NCBI GenBank assembly: GCA_024734495.1
Contig: JALMQS010000055.1
Span: forward strand, 11,131,340 to 11,195,339
From: Forficula auricularia
Lineage: Eukaryota; Arthropoda; Insecta; Dermaptera; Forficulidae
Reading direction: 5' to 3'
DNA: 64,000 nucleotides
Part shown: positions 21,995-32,496 of the stretch, one piece after another
Layout of the letters: each line of letters opens with the position of its first letter
How positions within the stretch are numbered: the first letter of the stretch is position 1
The notes under the pieces: model-generated
What the model was told of the DNA's origin: nothing
The model's database searches: none
What the model saw: only the letters and a program-made list of their open reading frames with translations
Made by a program: the position numbers and the translations under genes

Positions 21995-23175
21995 AAAAAA
22001 TTATTTTTCTTGTTTTGATTACTAAACCTTTAACAGAAAAATTTCAGTTTAACATAACAATTCAAAGAATATTTTCTTTAAATTGTATATTCTTTTGTCG
22101 TAAGATGATTTACCTTTCTTGATTGACACCAAACGATCTCTCCCCTTCAAATTCGACTTGTTTTCTCTCTGATCTAACAATAAAATCAACGATATACCAT
22201 CGTTTGCTGAGTGAGGGAGTCCATATTAACAGCCGGTCTATTTGATCTGGGAAGGGTGAAGAGAATAATGACCAAGGGAGGGACAAACTACCAACAGCCT
22301 CTCGAACAAGAGAAGAGGACCCAGAATAAATAAGGGAGCCATCGAGTCAGCTAATCAGATAGCCAAAAACTATATTATCGCTCTTATTTAATATTCCCTT
22401 TAAAATGGGTCAACCTCAAAGTGTTATTTCATAGAGAGATAACAATTGTTCTGAAGGGTTGCATTTACAAGGGCACTTGCTTACTTGCAATTTTTCAAAT
22501 GTGCTCTCTGTTTAAAACTCAAACGTAAAAAATATTATAATCCCATGCGTTTTTCAGAGATTCAGACAATAACTTTTTTGACCGATATGGCTGTGTTGGC
22601 TCGAATTATAATTATTTTCACTTGAAAATAATTCTAGATATAGATACCGAGAAATTGTAAATACCCGTGTACGGATTATCCGTGAATTGGAATTCGAGTA
22701 TAACGTCATAGGTAATAGCTCTTAGAAAAATTCGAACTGATATTAAAAAATCATTAAAAGATTCATGCAATCAAACCAAAATCACAGAATTTCTTAATAA
22801 TAATGAGCATTAAACATATTAAAATAATTGACGGTCTTAGAAATGTATAATATGTTGTATTTCTCCACCATTAGCCCGAATAATCGGTAGTTTACTGTAC
22901 CATCCTTCTCTTACTATGAAGCTTAAGGGGATTTTTTGTCATCGTATTAAGAAAAATCAATAGAGCCAATAGAAACTTTTCTGTTGAAATGGGTAATATC
23001 CGTAAATTACAATAATTCATTAAAATGTTTTTTTTAATAGAAACTATGCAAGGAGCGCATTGTGAAGATAGGGATTCCTCCATATAAATATAAGCGTATG
23101 AGAGTGAGTAAGTAGGTGTATTGCAAAATCATATGGATGGCTAAAACACTTTATTGTTAGTGAGATCGATAGATA
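21995..23175. other. Non-coding stretch
   Basis: No gene or repeat recognised. Bases 22140-22335 are GC-richer and single-copy in appearance. Confidence 0.35.
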
Positions 23176-23179
23176 GAAA

Positions 23180-23400
23180 GGGCACACCGATTATATGCAG
23201 CACCTATAGATCTTGACCTAGATTACAGTACCCAAAAGAAGACATAGGTCAGGAGAAAATAAGAAGAAAAAGATGTTTATGGACCCCTTGAAAAAATGGA
23301 AAATGAATAATTGGGATGCAAGAAGTTCCAGTCCTTAGAAGTCATAGGGATAAACGTATCGGCTGAGATCGTGTTCTTTCAATTTCTAAAGATATATCAC
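23180..23400 (-). mobile_element. LINE 3' end fragment
   Basis: The plus strand shows the antisense of the LINE C-terminus (SLEVIGINVSAE at 23332-23367, antisense of the SFIPMTSRDWN region) and of the 3' UTR (GCAGCACCTATAGATCTTGA). Heavily diverged. Confidence 0.6.
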
Positions 23401-23409
23401 GAAAGAGAT

Positions 23410-23540
23410 CTTCTACTTAAATCCAAATGGCCATGGATAAATTTTATTACATGTCAGAAGGGTTGTTTCCTTTCTAGGGAATCAAACCCAAGTGCTAAAA
23501 ATAGCAATCCGGGCCGATTGGTCCCATCTGACATATGTAT
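23410..23540 (-). mobile_element. tRNA-derived SINE fragment
   Basis: Shares AAATCCAAATGGCCATGGATA, TTATTACATGTCAGAAGGGTT and a B-box complement (GGGAATCAAACCCAAGTGC) with the family at 10.3, 24.7, 52.6 and 56.0 kb. Confidence 0.55.
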
Positions 23541-23869
23541 TGCACTAATTATTTCAATCAAAGATTTAGGCCGGTGCACACTGGAGACGCAGCGCATTTT
23601 TTGGGAACCACGTTTTCAAGTAGAGGCGCGCACGTTGAGACGCAGCACAGTACTGCCCCACGTGCCGACTACATCCACTTGCGGAGAAGGCACAGAAACT
23701 GCTTCAAGCAGGGAGCAGTTTTTTATTTTTTAATTGGTTTTTATTTTAAAACACACAAATACTTTACAACAAATATTATTATATATCTAGTAAAATTAGA
23801 AAATTTTAATATTTTTTTTATTTTCATTATACAGGGTGGGGCATGAAGATCTATCACATTTTGAAGAGG

Positions 23870-24070
23870 TATAAATGGGGGTCAGAAAATGAAAATCTTG
23901 GCCCTTATACCAAACTTAACAAAATTTTGTGTACATATTCTGTGGGCCCCCCAGAAGTCTAAAAATGCAAAAATTAACCATCCAAAATGGGGGGGGGTCC
24001 AAAAATGAAAATTCTTGCCCTTGGAGCAAACTCAACCAAATTTTGTATACATATTCTGTGAGCCACTAGA
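23870..24070 (+). repeat. Two units of the 116-bp satellite-like repeat
   Basis: Units with CAACCAAATTTTGTATACAT start about 116 bp apart (23912 and 24028) and include CAGAAGTCTAAAAATGCAAA and a run of G. The same repeat has about five units at 44390-44945. Confidence 0.85.
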
Positions 24071-24079
24071 ATGCAAAAA

Positions 24080-24395
24080 CTGGGAGCAGGGGTGTAATGC
24101 GGGGGTCGAATACAGGGGTGGGTGTGAGGGTGAAATGGGTGTGTAGTGGGGTGCAGGGTGGGTGTAAAGGTGGAATGGGATTGGGGTGCTGGAGTGGGGT
24201 TCGAGGGTGGAGTGCAGTGGTGGGGTGCACGGGGCCCGGGGTGGGGGTGGAAATGAGGGGAAGGGTGCAAGTAGGGTGCATGGTGGGTGCGGATGTGGAA
24301 TGGGGTTGGGGTGCGGTGGTGGGGGTTCGCAGGTGGAATGCAGGGTGGGTGCGGATGTGGAATGGGGTTGGGTGCGGGGGTGGGGGTCTAGGGGG
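24080..24395 (+). repeat. Strand-asymmetric G-rich minisatellite, G-quadruplex potential
   Basis: Imperfect units of GGTGCGGATGTGGAATGGGG type with many runs of three or more G and almost no C on the plus strand. GGTGGGTGCGGATGTGGAAT recurs at about 24285 and 24343. Open frames on both strands are by-products of the bias. Confidence 0.85.
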
Positions 24396-24734
24396 TGTAT
24401 TATCCCAGCTAGCGGAGACGTCGGCCGAATCCAGGCTTCTCAGCTAGTGTTTTATATTTTTACAAAATAAATGTTTCGGGGAAGGCGGTCATTTTACTTA
24501 AGTGCTTTCGTCGACCTGCTGCCCGAAACTGCTTCTCAATGTGCGCGTACAACTGTGCGACGCAGTGTTTTTCCTGCGCTGGGCTGCGTCGTTTGCGTGA
24601 CGCAGCTCAGTTTATGCCTTAGCTTAATCTTAATTTGCAAAATTCCTCTGTCTATGTATTTAAATTTAGAATCATTACTAGACCCAGAAATTTTAGAAAT
24701 GAAGATTGAAATATTTAGTGTGATAGGTACATAG

Positions 24735-24850
24735 ATATGTCAGATGGGTTCATCTTAGACGGTAGCCAATTGCTATTTTTGTAATTCGGGTTCGATTACT
24801 GGCGGATGAACACATTCCTTCCGACATGTAATATAAATTATCCGAACTCG
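24735..24850 (+). mobile_element. tRNA-derived SINE fragment
   Basis: Plus orientation: CAATTGCTATTTTTGTAATT, B box GGGTTCGATTAC (24788) and CCTTCCGACATGTAATATAAATT. Related to 10.3 and 56.0 kb. Confidence 0.55.
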
Positions 24851-24854
24851 AATT

Positions 24855-26090
24855 TAGAAGGACACTCTTGAATTTTTTTTAGATATTTCAAGTCTGCTTC
24901 TTTATTCTTTCAGATTGCCAAAGCCGCATTCATATTTTGCACTTAACATCGACAATAGTTAGCTTTAGAGGAAATTCTGAAGAAGCAATAAATGATAAAT
25001 ATCGAGCCTCAGCTAAAATTCTTCGTGGTGTTTTTTGCCCTGCTGCTATACCTACCTACTGTTGTGACTTATTTTAGAAAGTAGAATTTCCAAAACAAAT
25101 TTATTTTTCATGAAAATTCTAATTGATTTTTTTAATTAATTACTATTTACAAGTCGATTATTTATATCATTTTAATTAAAAAATGGTTTGCGTTTCCGCT
25201 AAATTATTTTTTCATTAATTTATAATCCGTTTAGTTTTTTTTTTAATTTTTTTTTTAATTAAAAAAATAGAAAAGCATTTTCGGAATAATGAATTTACAG
25301 ATTGAATATTTATTTTGTAAAAAAAAAAACTCGGTTTGTTTGGCGATGGTTGGGTGGAGAAGAATGGGTTGGATTGAAAATGAAGAATTCTATTCAAATA
25401 TTCAATCATTCATTCATTAAGTTAAACAAAGTTTCTGCCCCTCCCTCCCTCCTCCTGTGGAAATTCACCCCCCCCCCTCCACCCTTTTCTACCCCAAAGC
25501 AATGGGATAAAAATTAATTCACTCACTGAATTACGATACGTCAAAATGGAAAATTAAAAACAATATTTTCATCGATAAAATTTTATTTTGATTAACAAAT
25601 GGACATTATGATAATATTTTTAATAATGTACATTGAATTAATAAGATTTCACGTTTATATTCCATTTTTCGAATATAATATGAAAATGATGAGGGAATAT
25701 TAAAAAAATAAAAAAATAAAAAGTTAATTGAATTGAAACGTATGACTGGGAAACCCTTGGAAATGGAGAAAGATATTAGAAAAGAAAAAGTTTCGAGTAT
25801 TTTCTAATTATAATTTTTATGGCAATGTCAATGTTATTTGTGTATTGCAAAAAGATAATTGGATATTCTACAAAGACAAAGACAAGGACTGAGAAAATAC
25901 AAAATATCAAGTATTATGATTTGACTTGGTCTGTTCATTGACCACCCACCTGCTGGCTACCTTATTTAATTCATTCGGAAAAACAATTTTTGTTGCTGTG
26001 CGTATCCATGGGCTGACTTAATTCTAATACATTCGACTGGCTGGGTGTCTCTTGGTTGTTTTCGATAATCACCAGAGCTCAAGAAAGAAA
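24855..26090. other. Non-coding AT-rich stretch
   Basis: Contains low-complexity T/A runs at 25225-25270 and 25318-25330 and a C-rich run at 25465-25480. No gene or element recognised. Confidence 0.45.
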
Positions 26091-26210
26091 CGTCCTAAGG
26101 CAGGGGTTCCCAACCGGTGGTACGCGGGAACGTTCCAGCTGGTACGCGTGTACAACAGCCTTCACAGCCAGTGACAAAATAAACTCCTTCAAGAGAAAGT
26201 TGATCCTGTT

Positions 26211-26459
26211 TTGTTCACAAATACAGGAGGAGAATTTATTTGCATTTCCCACTCTATCATCATTTTTGAAGAAAATGAAATATCTCTAAAACCAGATGTG
26301 GTTGCAGATATCATTGTTCTCTTGAAAGGTCTTCAAAAAAGCTTTAAGAAGTATTTCTCTGAATATTATTCAAAAGTGGACAGGGCAGAAAACCTTTTTC
26401 GGGAACCTCACCAAATGAATTGGAACTAAAAGAAAGTTTTATCGATCTTACAGAATTGA
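26211..26459 (+). pseudogene. hAT transposase fragment upstream of nested insertion
   Basis: The frame includes VADIIVLLKGLQKSFKKYFS. After a frameshift near 26405 it continues as NELELKESFIDLTE, which runs directly into the insertion point GATCTTACAGAA. This is the segment preceding the dimerisation domain in ZBED5-like hAT proteins. Confidence 0.75.
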
Positions 26460-27197
26460 AGGAGACAATAAAAGAGTGTGTCTTCTGCTGGAAACTATAG
26501 TCTCGTTATGAATAAATAAAATTTATAATTCCAGCAGAAGACACACTCTTTTATTGTCTCCTTCAATATATAAAAATTCTGCTACTCTCGGCAAAAACTT
26601 TTTTTTTTTTTTTTTTTTTTAATGCAATCGAGATGCAAGAAGGGGTGCACCAGTAAGATGCAGCCCCTATGGATCTCGAAAGACCCTTGCATTACCGAAG
26701 AGAAGAGAAAGTTGATTAAGTGAGAGGGTGTAGACGTAGGTGTCTATGCACTCCGGTTTTGAAGGTTTGAAGATTATAGGTGCTGGGAAAGATAGAGGCT
26801 GGGAGAGAGTTCCGGTTCCTTGAAGTCATGGGGATATATGTATTGGCGAATGAAGTGGTCCGGCACTTTTCTAGTTTGACCGCGAGAGAGTGTTGGGAGT
26901 CGGCAAAACGTGTGCTGCGTGCAAAGCATGCTTTGGGGGGAATTATTGATTTTATCTCATCAGAGCACCTGCCGTGATAGTATCTATAGAAAAGGGAAAG
27001 GGCAGAGACATCTCTTCGATGAGCCAGCGAGTCGAGGGAGTCGGTGAGGGTAGAATCGTCAATTAGCCTGACGGCTCGTTTCTGAATTGCATCCAGGGTA
27101 GCAAGAGAGTATTTTGAGGCCCCTCTCCACAGATGAGAGCCGTATTCGAGACAGGGGCGGATTTGGGCTTTGTAGATGGTGAAACTTTCAATTTGAT
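26459..27197. mobile_element. CTATAGTC ribozyme element (12-bp duplication), itself split by a LINE
   Basis: GATCTTACAGAA stands on both sides (about 26447-26458 and 27198-27209). The ribozyme element occupies 26459-26604 and about 27182-27197. Its inverted arms (GGAGACAATAAAAGAGTGTG and complement) flank a partial core holding only GAAACTATAGTC (26496-26507), with CTGATGA deleted. Its terminus CTCGGCAAAAACTTT..CAATT is interrupted by the LINE at 26605-27181. Confidence 0.8.
26605..27181 (-). mobile_element. LINE 3' end inserted in the terminus of the ribozyme element
   Basis: T-run at about 26599-26621 is the tail. The minus strand encodes the whole C-terminal segment (RAVRLIDD through the RVHK region), and the antisense frame at 26780-26974 is its shadow. 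5'-truncated near the GLQASKYSLATLDAIQ region. ACTTT occurs at both insertion borders. Confidence 0.85.
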
Positions 27198-27500
27198 CTT
27201 ACAGAAGATAGTTCCATGAAAGATTATTTTAAAGAGAAATGTTTAATTAACTTCTGGATCGGATGTAAAACCGAGTACCCTTTGATCTTCCGGCAAGCTC
27301 TGCTATTTTTTATGCCATTTGTTACGAGTTACTTGTGTGAGAGTGGATTTTCTGAACTCTTGTACATACAAAATAAACATAGAAGCAGAATAAGTGTTGA
27401 AGAGGACTTAAGAGTGAAGATAAGTTCCATTACTCCTAATGTTGATATTTTAATCACAGGCAAACAACAACAAGTTTCACTAGCACTAAATGTGTGCTGA
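27192..27500 (+). pseudogene. hAT transposase dimerisation domain (hATC)
   Basis: Open to a TGA at 27498. Contains FWIGCKTEYPLIFRQALLFF, VTSYLCESGFSELLYIQNKH and RISVEEDLRVKISSI: the hAT C-terminal dimerisation motif with its LCE.GFS signature, closest to ZBED5-type proteins. This terminal exon-like piece is uninterrupted although the upstream transposase is gone. Confidence 0.85.
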
Positions 27501-27789
27501 GATTGTACTAATTTTTTATTTGTATGTTTTTAGACCTATGGGTAATAAATAAAACTGTAAATTAATACCATTTTGTTTGTCCTTTATTATAAGCATGTTA
27601 TAAATAAACAAATATCTAACAATTAAATATGAAGTTTTCTCAGGAATTTAACTCAAAAAGCCTTTGAACGCTTTTAGAAGAGTAAATATACGTTTATTAA
27701 AATATTTAGGTCTGGTGGTACGCCAAAATTTCTCAAAAAGTCAATTGGTACGCAGGTGCAAAAAGGTTGGGAACCCCTGTCCTAAGGAA

Positions 27790-28925
27790 TCGGGCCTGTT
27801 CAACCTGATGCAACACCAACCAAATGGTTTTTGATATCTGGCTGCGGGCCACAGAAAAAAATGAAAACTTTTCAATACTCGGTACGCTCTTTTATACCTA
27901 TTCGACATTTTGTACATAGCTTTAAAATCTCAAAAAAATCAATGAATAAATTATGTTTTCTGTATTTTTGAGTTATTGACTCCAAAATCAAATCAGTTCT
28001 CCACATCGAAAATACAACTATTTTCAACCATTTTTAACAAGAACAAACTTTCTATGACTTTCCATTCTTAAATTATCGTGGATATAGAAATCCAGACAGA
28101 CAGAAAATATTTTTTTTCAAATGCGGTCTTTTCATTTTTTCTATTATTATGGTGGTTAGGAGTTTTGAAAAAGTTTTCATTTTTTTTCTTCATTTTTATT
28201 TCTAACCGAATCAACTTGGGCAATAATAGCTGAAAAGAAATAACACTGCTGCCATTTTTATCTGGAAAAGAAACTTTTCTTGGGGCGAAAACAATTTGTA
28301 AGCAATTGCGCAAGCGCGAAGGGCGAAGGGCGAAGGACCAAGGACCAAGGGCACTCTCGATTTCAAACGCGTGGGAGGTTTAGTTAGTTTCTAGGGAATA
28401 TTTTCATGTTTCTCTCGATCCTATGAACTCGATTGAATCAGCCGATTCAATTTGGATTCAACTTGCATAAAGTACTGTTCTACTTAAACGGATTGTTTTC
28501 TTTTTTGTTTTTTTGTTTTTTCTACCAAAGATATTCTCCAAATTCACCAATTTGTTTAGTATAAAACTCAATTCTTTCTTCTTTACCATACATATTATTG
28601 GTAAATATTTTAATCTAAAAAGAAATTTTTTTTCTTTGGTTTTTGAATTATCTCATAAGATTTTGATTAAAAAAAAAAAAATATTAAACCAAAATCACTA
28701 GGTTTGTTTGTGTTTGTTTTTTTTTGTTTTTTTAGTTATTCTCAAATACTATAGTTTATTTAGCCAGTAGGTGTGTATCATGGTAATTTTATCATAATGT
28801 TACTCGTGTTAGCATAGGAGCCGGATTTCGGCTGGACAAATATATTTTATAATATTATGACGAGAGCGAGGCTTGAACTTAGGCTTTCTCCTTCAATATC
28901 GTCATCAACATCACAATGACTCCCC
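27790..28925. other. Non-coding stretch
   Basis: Low-complexity T and A runs (28500-28735). A short 7-bp-unit tandem (GAAGGGC / GACCAAG variants) lies at 28315-28350. No gene seen. Confidence 0.45.
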
Positions 28926-28929
28926 AAAA

Positions 28930-29130
28930 AGCAGCATTAAGGACCAGGAAAATGTGAACATCGAAAAAATTATATTTTAGGGGATATTGATTTTGTTAAA
29001 ACGACTATACGTTTGGCCGTGAATGAGTCCGTGATTGAGTGGTCAAATATTGGGAGCGCTCTACCAAAAGCCAATAAGATTCATTTTTATGTGTTTTATA
29101 GTGAGATTGAGAGCTGATTAAATTTTTGTT
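28930..29130 (+). repeat. Partial copy of the CATACAGAGTATGG dispersed repeat
   Basis: Holds AATGTGAACATCGAAAAAAT followed by TATATTTTAGG and later GAGATTGAGAGCTGATT, as at 8.4 and 44.2 kb. Confidence 0.6.
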
Positions 29131-29559
29131 AAAATTGGAATATGCGTTACTCACGTTTATTCTTGAAATTTTCATTCTTATAAATATTTAATAAATTGTA
29201 GTTAGTTTCCGACTTCCCTACTGTAAGAATCACTCAAATTATTAGGTACGAGGTGAAAAATCAAAACGGTCAGAAAATATGCATAGGTTTAGGTTTATTA
29301 TAAACCCGTAATAAATGCAATATTTCAGAATTGTTTCTGAGCATTTTATTTATCCTCATACCTGATAACGTGATAACTTATTGATTCTTAAATATTTAAT
29401 ATAGGTATCTTAAATAATAATTTTAACAATGTTTAGTATATATGAGCTTTTGCCAGCCTAAACACCTTGACTTCACTTCATTTTTCCAAAATACTTTTAA
29501 GGTATGGAATTTTTTAAAAAATATTCAAACTTGCAGCTCCAATTATTTCTTTATTTTAA

Positions 29560-30000
29560 AAATTTCTGGGTCTCCTATTAGTTTAATTGCTCTCTTCTGA
29601 ATTGCATCCAGTGTAACAAGAGAATGCTTGGAGGCCCCTCCCCAAAGATGAGAGCCATATTCTAGATAGAGCCTTATACAATGTAAGAAGTTGACTGGGA
29701 GTATACCAGCGTCTAGACCTAAATAGGAGACCAAGCTTGCGCTGCTGATTTAGCAGTGGTTGAGATATGGTCATTCCAAGAAATGGCAGACCCTAGAGTG
29801 ACGCCCTAGCATTGAAATTTGATCACTAAATTCTAGTGAGTTTGAATCGAATGATATGTTTGGGAGGCTTCTATCAATCGAGTCTAGAAATAAGGCAACA
29901 CTGAGTTTTCACTGAATTGAAATTAACTAAGTTTTGGGATCCCCAGTTTTTAAGTCTGCATAAGTCTAAATTAAAATTAAATTGCAAAAAATGAAGGGTA
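29560..30000 (-). mobile_element. LINE fragment after the RT core
   Basis: Minus strand reads LKNWGSQNLVNFN and KTQCCLISR (about 29880-29965), then KLGLLFRSRRWYTPSQLLTL, then after a frame change LEYGSHLWGGASKHS and LDAIQKRAIKLI (29570-29680). This matches the segment downstream of YADD in the 1-800 copy. Two frame changes make it non-functional. Confidence 0.85.
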
Positions 30001-30049
30001 CTTTTTTTTCGACAGCATCTCCTGGTTGAAAAGTCACCAACCGCCACTG
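29990..30049 (-). mobile_element. hAT-like end adjoining the LINE
   Basis: On the minus strand it starts CAGTGGCGGTTGGTGACTTT and continues in register with 41528-41600 (ACCAGG.GATGCTGTC, AAAGTACCCTTCATTTTTT). CAGTGGCG is a common arthropod hAT terminus. The other end was not found at either site. Confidence 0.6.
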
Positions 30050-30262
30050 ATATACGAGCCCCGTCCCATCTCAATTGGCCCACCAATATTTTTTCTTTTT
30101 AAATAAAATTATGCTAATTCACGGTAAATTTAATTTAAATATTTATTTTTATTATCATTTGGAACAACATTTTAAACAATTTAAAACATTTTATTGTAAC
30201 ATTTAACTTAAAATTATTTTTTAATTGTTAAAAACAAGGAAAACATACAAAATCCAAAACCT

Positions 30263-31346
30263 TTACCACTGTGTGACGTCGCCTTTATTTTTAATTACGG
30301 CTTGAATTCTTTTGGGCAACGTACTTATTAAGTTTTGACACTCATCTTGAGTGAAAGTATCCCAAATATTTTGAAGTTTGTGTTTTAATTCGACTACGTT
30401 TCTAGCTGGTTGTATTCGTAATAGCTTTTTCATTGTGTGCCAAAGAGTTTCTATTGGTGACAAGTCGGGACTGTTTGCCACCCACTCCAAAAGTGGAACA
30501 TTATGATCAGAAAGCCATTTTAAAGATTTTCTTGATGTATGGCAGGCCGCCCCGTCTTGTTGGAACACAAAATTATTATTATTCTGCAATGCATCTGCCA
30601 TTGTTGGAAGTAACGATTTTTTTAAAATCTCTAAATATTTATTGGTGTTTACAATTCCATCAATGAAGTGAAGTTTTCCAACACCTCTAGCAGACATTGA
30701 ACCCCATACCATAACTGAAGCAGGAAATTTTACTTTCTTTTTTAAACAATCTGAATTGAAAGCTTCATTTTTCTGACGAATAACTCTGCTTCGATTGTCC
30801 CCAACACAAACTTCAAAACGAGACTCATCACTCCAATGGACACTATTCCATTCATCACTCGTCCAATTAATGTGACTTTTAGCCCATTTAAGCCGGTTTT
30901 TCTTTTGTTTTAATGTCAAGAGTGGCTTTTCTTTCGCCTAAAAAAATTAGTAAAATTACAAAAAAAAATTTTGGAATAAGTTGCAATAAAATTACCTTGT
31001 AAGTTTTAAAACCTAACTTAAGGGCTTCTCTATGGCACGTGGATCTTGAAACACTTCGCCCCACAGCATCGCTCCAAAGAACAGATAATTCACCATAGTT
31101 CGAACGCCTGTTTTTTCTAATAATCTTCTTCAATGCCCGTCTATCAGCATCTGATATTTTGGATTTCGACGCATACCGAGGTTTTGTAGCTATTGTACCC
31201 GTTGTTTTATAAACTCGAATAATATTTCTGACAGTAAACTTTGATAAATTAACTAGATCGCCAATTTCCGCGTTTGATTTTCCCTTTTTAAATAAATTGA
31301 TAATAATTGAGCGAATTTTTTCATCAACAACCTTTCCACGAGTCAT
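30263..31346 (-). CDS. Tc1-like transposase, apparently intact, with a 58-bp intron
   Basis: DNA transposase that cuts and pastes at TA sites. Exon 1 (31346-30996) encodes 117 residues with MTRGKVVDEK at the start and two helix-turn-helix segments (AEIGDLVNLSKFTVRNIIR). Exon 2 (30937-30263) encodes 224 residues and a stop. The phase-0 intron begins GTAATT and ends TTTTTAG. Spliced length is 341 residues, near the usual 340-345 of Tc1. The catalytic triad is DD34E: WSDES, QQDGA, PIETLW. No stop or frameshift is seen in the spliced frame, in contrast to every other transposase here. A possible TIR (CAGTCCTAAGACAG on minus, TA at 31503) lies upstream; the downstream TIR was not found. Confidence 0.9.
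30938..30995 (-). other. Intron of the Tc1-like transposase
   Basis: Minus strand AAG|GTAATT...TTTTTTTAG|GCG. It is 58 bp with a T-rich 3' end and no in-frame stop but a length of 3n+1. Retention would therefore change frame and put translation out of the DDE domain, so splicing is required for function. Confidence 0.85.
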
Positions 31347-31509
31347 TTTTACTAATAATAAACAAAACAATCTTTCTTTTGTTGGAAAAAGGCAAAGCCT
31401 ACTTGATTATTTCACATATTCAAAGATTCTTAAAAAAAAAAAAATCGTGAAAAGCAAAGAACTATTTTTTATATAAAAATATGTTTTTCTGTCTTAGGAC
31501 TGTATACTC

Positions 31510-32490
31510 AATGATGATGATGATTGAAAATGATTTTTCTCCAAGTTTCAGACATTTTTAAGTACAATGAGCAATTATTATTTATGTCTAGACACTTTAG
31601 GAAATTCCCCACCATATAATATATGTACATTCATTGCCTTCCTAGCTATTCAAAAATGACCATGTTTTTTTCATTTATATCTTTGTAATCTATGTTTTCG
31701 GTGCGAGGTCCAATCATTGTCCATCGCATAAGCATGAAGACTTTCGAACACTACAGTTTGATATCAATAAATTGAAGACTTATCAATCTTCACTTAACAC
31801 TATGGTTCGAAATGTTGTGTTAAACAGCTCAAAATATCTAAAGCAATAGATATTTTAATTTTGATCCTAAACCTGACTAACAGATTAAGAAAAATTTATC
31901 AAAGTTTCCCTAAGTCAATTTATAATACATCCAAATAGACAAATTAGGTTAAACAAAAGGTTTCACACAATCTTACTGCAGGTTTTGAAATTGTCTTTTT
32001 CGGTGAATTTGTTTCTTAGATTAAGGGTTGAAATTTTGTTTAAATCATACATAATTAATTATAATTATTTATTGAACACGAACAAATAATACAATATAAC
32101 TACGACGTTTCGAATGGCTTGTTCTGCGATCGTTCTCAAGTATGAGCACCCACTACAATTTTAGGTTAACATCCTACATTCCTTAGATCTTAAGAAAAAC
32201 ATTCTGCTTATAATATGGTATAAATCCGAATGTAATAATAAATTTTTAAGATTCGGTATGTTTCCACATTAGCTTTATGCATCAGATCATTTCTATAAGA
32301 AATATTTATCATTTACAAAATATTTTCAGGAAAAAATTTAATAAAGTTAATTTACATTTTTTTATAACGAAAAAATCCAGTGGCTTTCTGGCCTTATCGA
32401 ACCCAAAGCAAAGTCTAAACTAGTTGTGACGTCACCTATATAGGCGTTCAGGCGACCGATACCTCTATCCAGACTCGTGGTAAATAGCTA
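31510..32490. other. Non-coding stretch with a GAAACGTC repeat at 32080-32145
   Basis: Minus strand at 32140-32104 reads CTTGAGAACGATCGCAG..CGAAACGTCGTAG. This is a repeat type with the GAAACGTC half of the ribozyme-like core but not the CUGANGA half. The rest is AT-rich. Confidence 0.45.
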
Positions 32491-32496
32491 ATAATA

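Larger units (their letters stand above)
23569..24618. mobile_element. Harbinger-like element (TTA duplication) carrying a satellite and G-rich tract
   Basis: TTA at 23566-23568 and 24619-24621 flanks ends GGCCGGTGCACACTGGAG and (inverted) GGCATAAACTGAGCTGCG. Sub-terminal GACGCAGC/GCTGCGTC and CGCGCAC/GTGCGCG motifs are mirrored, giving imperfect inverted ends of about 100 bp. No transposase. Bases 23835-24435 look like a separate insertion holding the tandem repeat and G-rich block. That inner block ends CAGCTAGTG, Helitron-like but not diagnostic. Confidence 0.65.
26101..27779 (+). mobile_element. hAT element (ZBED-type) with exact 8-bp duplication, nested insertions
   Basis: TCCTAAGG at 26093-26100 and 27780-27787. 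The terminal inverted repeat CAGGGGTTCCCAACC is perfect over 15 bp at both ends. What remains of the transposase is the C-terminal third: a piece at about 26180-26459 (VADIIVLLKGLQKSFKKYFS) and, after an insertion at 26459-27197, the dimerisation domain. The BED finger and catalytic residues are absent, so the copy could move only in trans. Confidence 0.95.

Noticed and set aside
24066..24470. Overlapping open frames on both strands (proline/histidine-rich and glycine/valine-rich)
   Set aside because: They arise from the G-rich minisatellite; composition, not coding, keeps them open.
31745..31800. ATGAAGACTTTCGAACACTACAG resembling a hammerhead core
   Set aside because: Lacks CUGANGA and a continuous GAAA; no hairpin of the right size.
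32104..32140. GAAACGTC repeat as a full hammerhead
   Set aside because: The 5' core reads CTTGAGA rather than CTGANGA and the hairpin does not pair cleanly.
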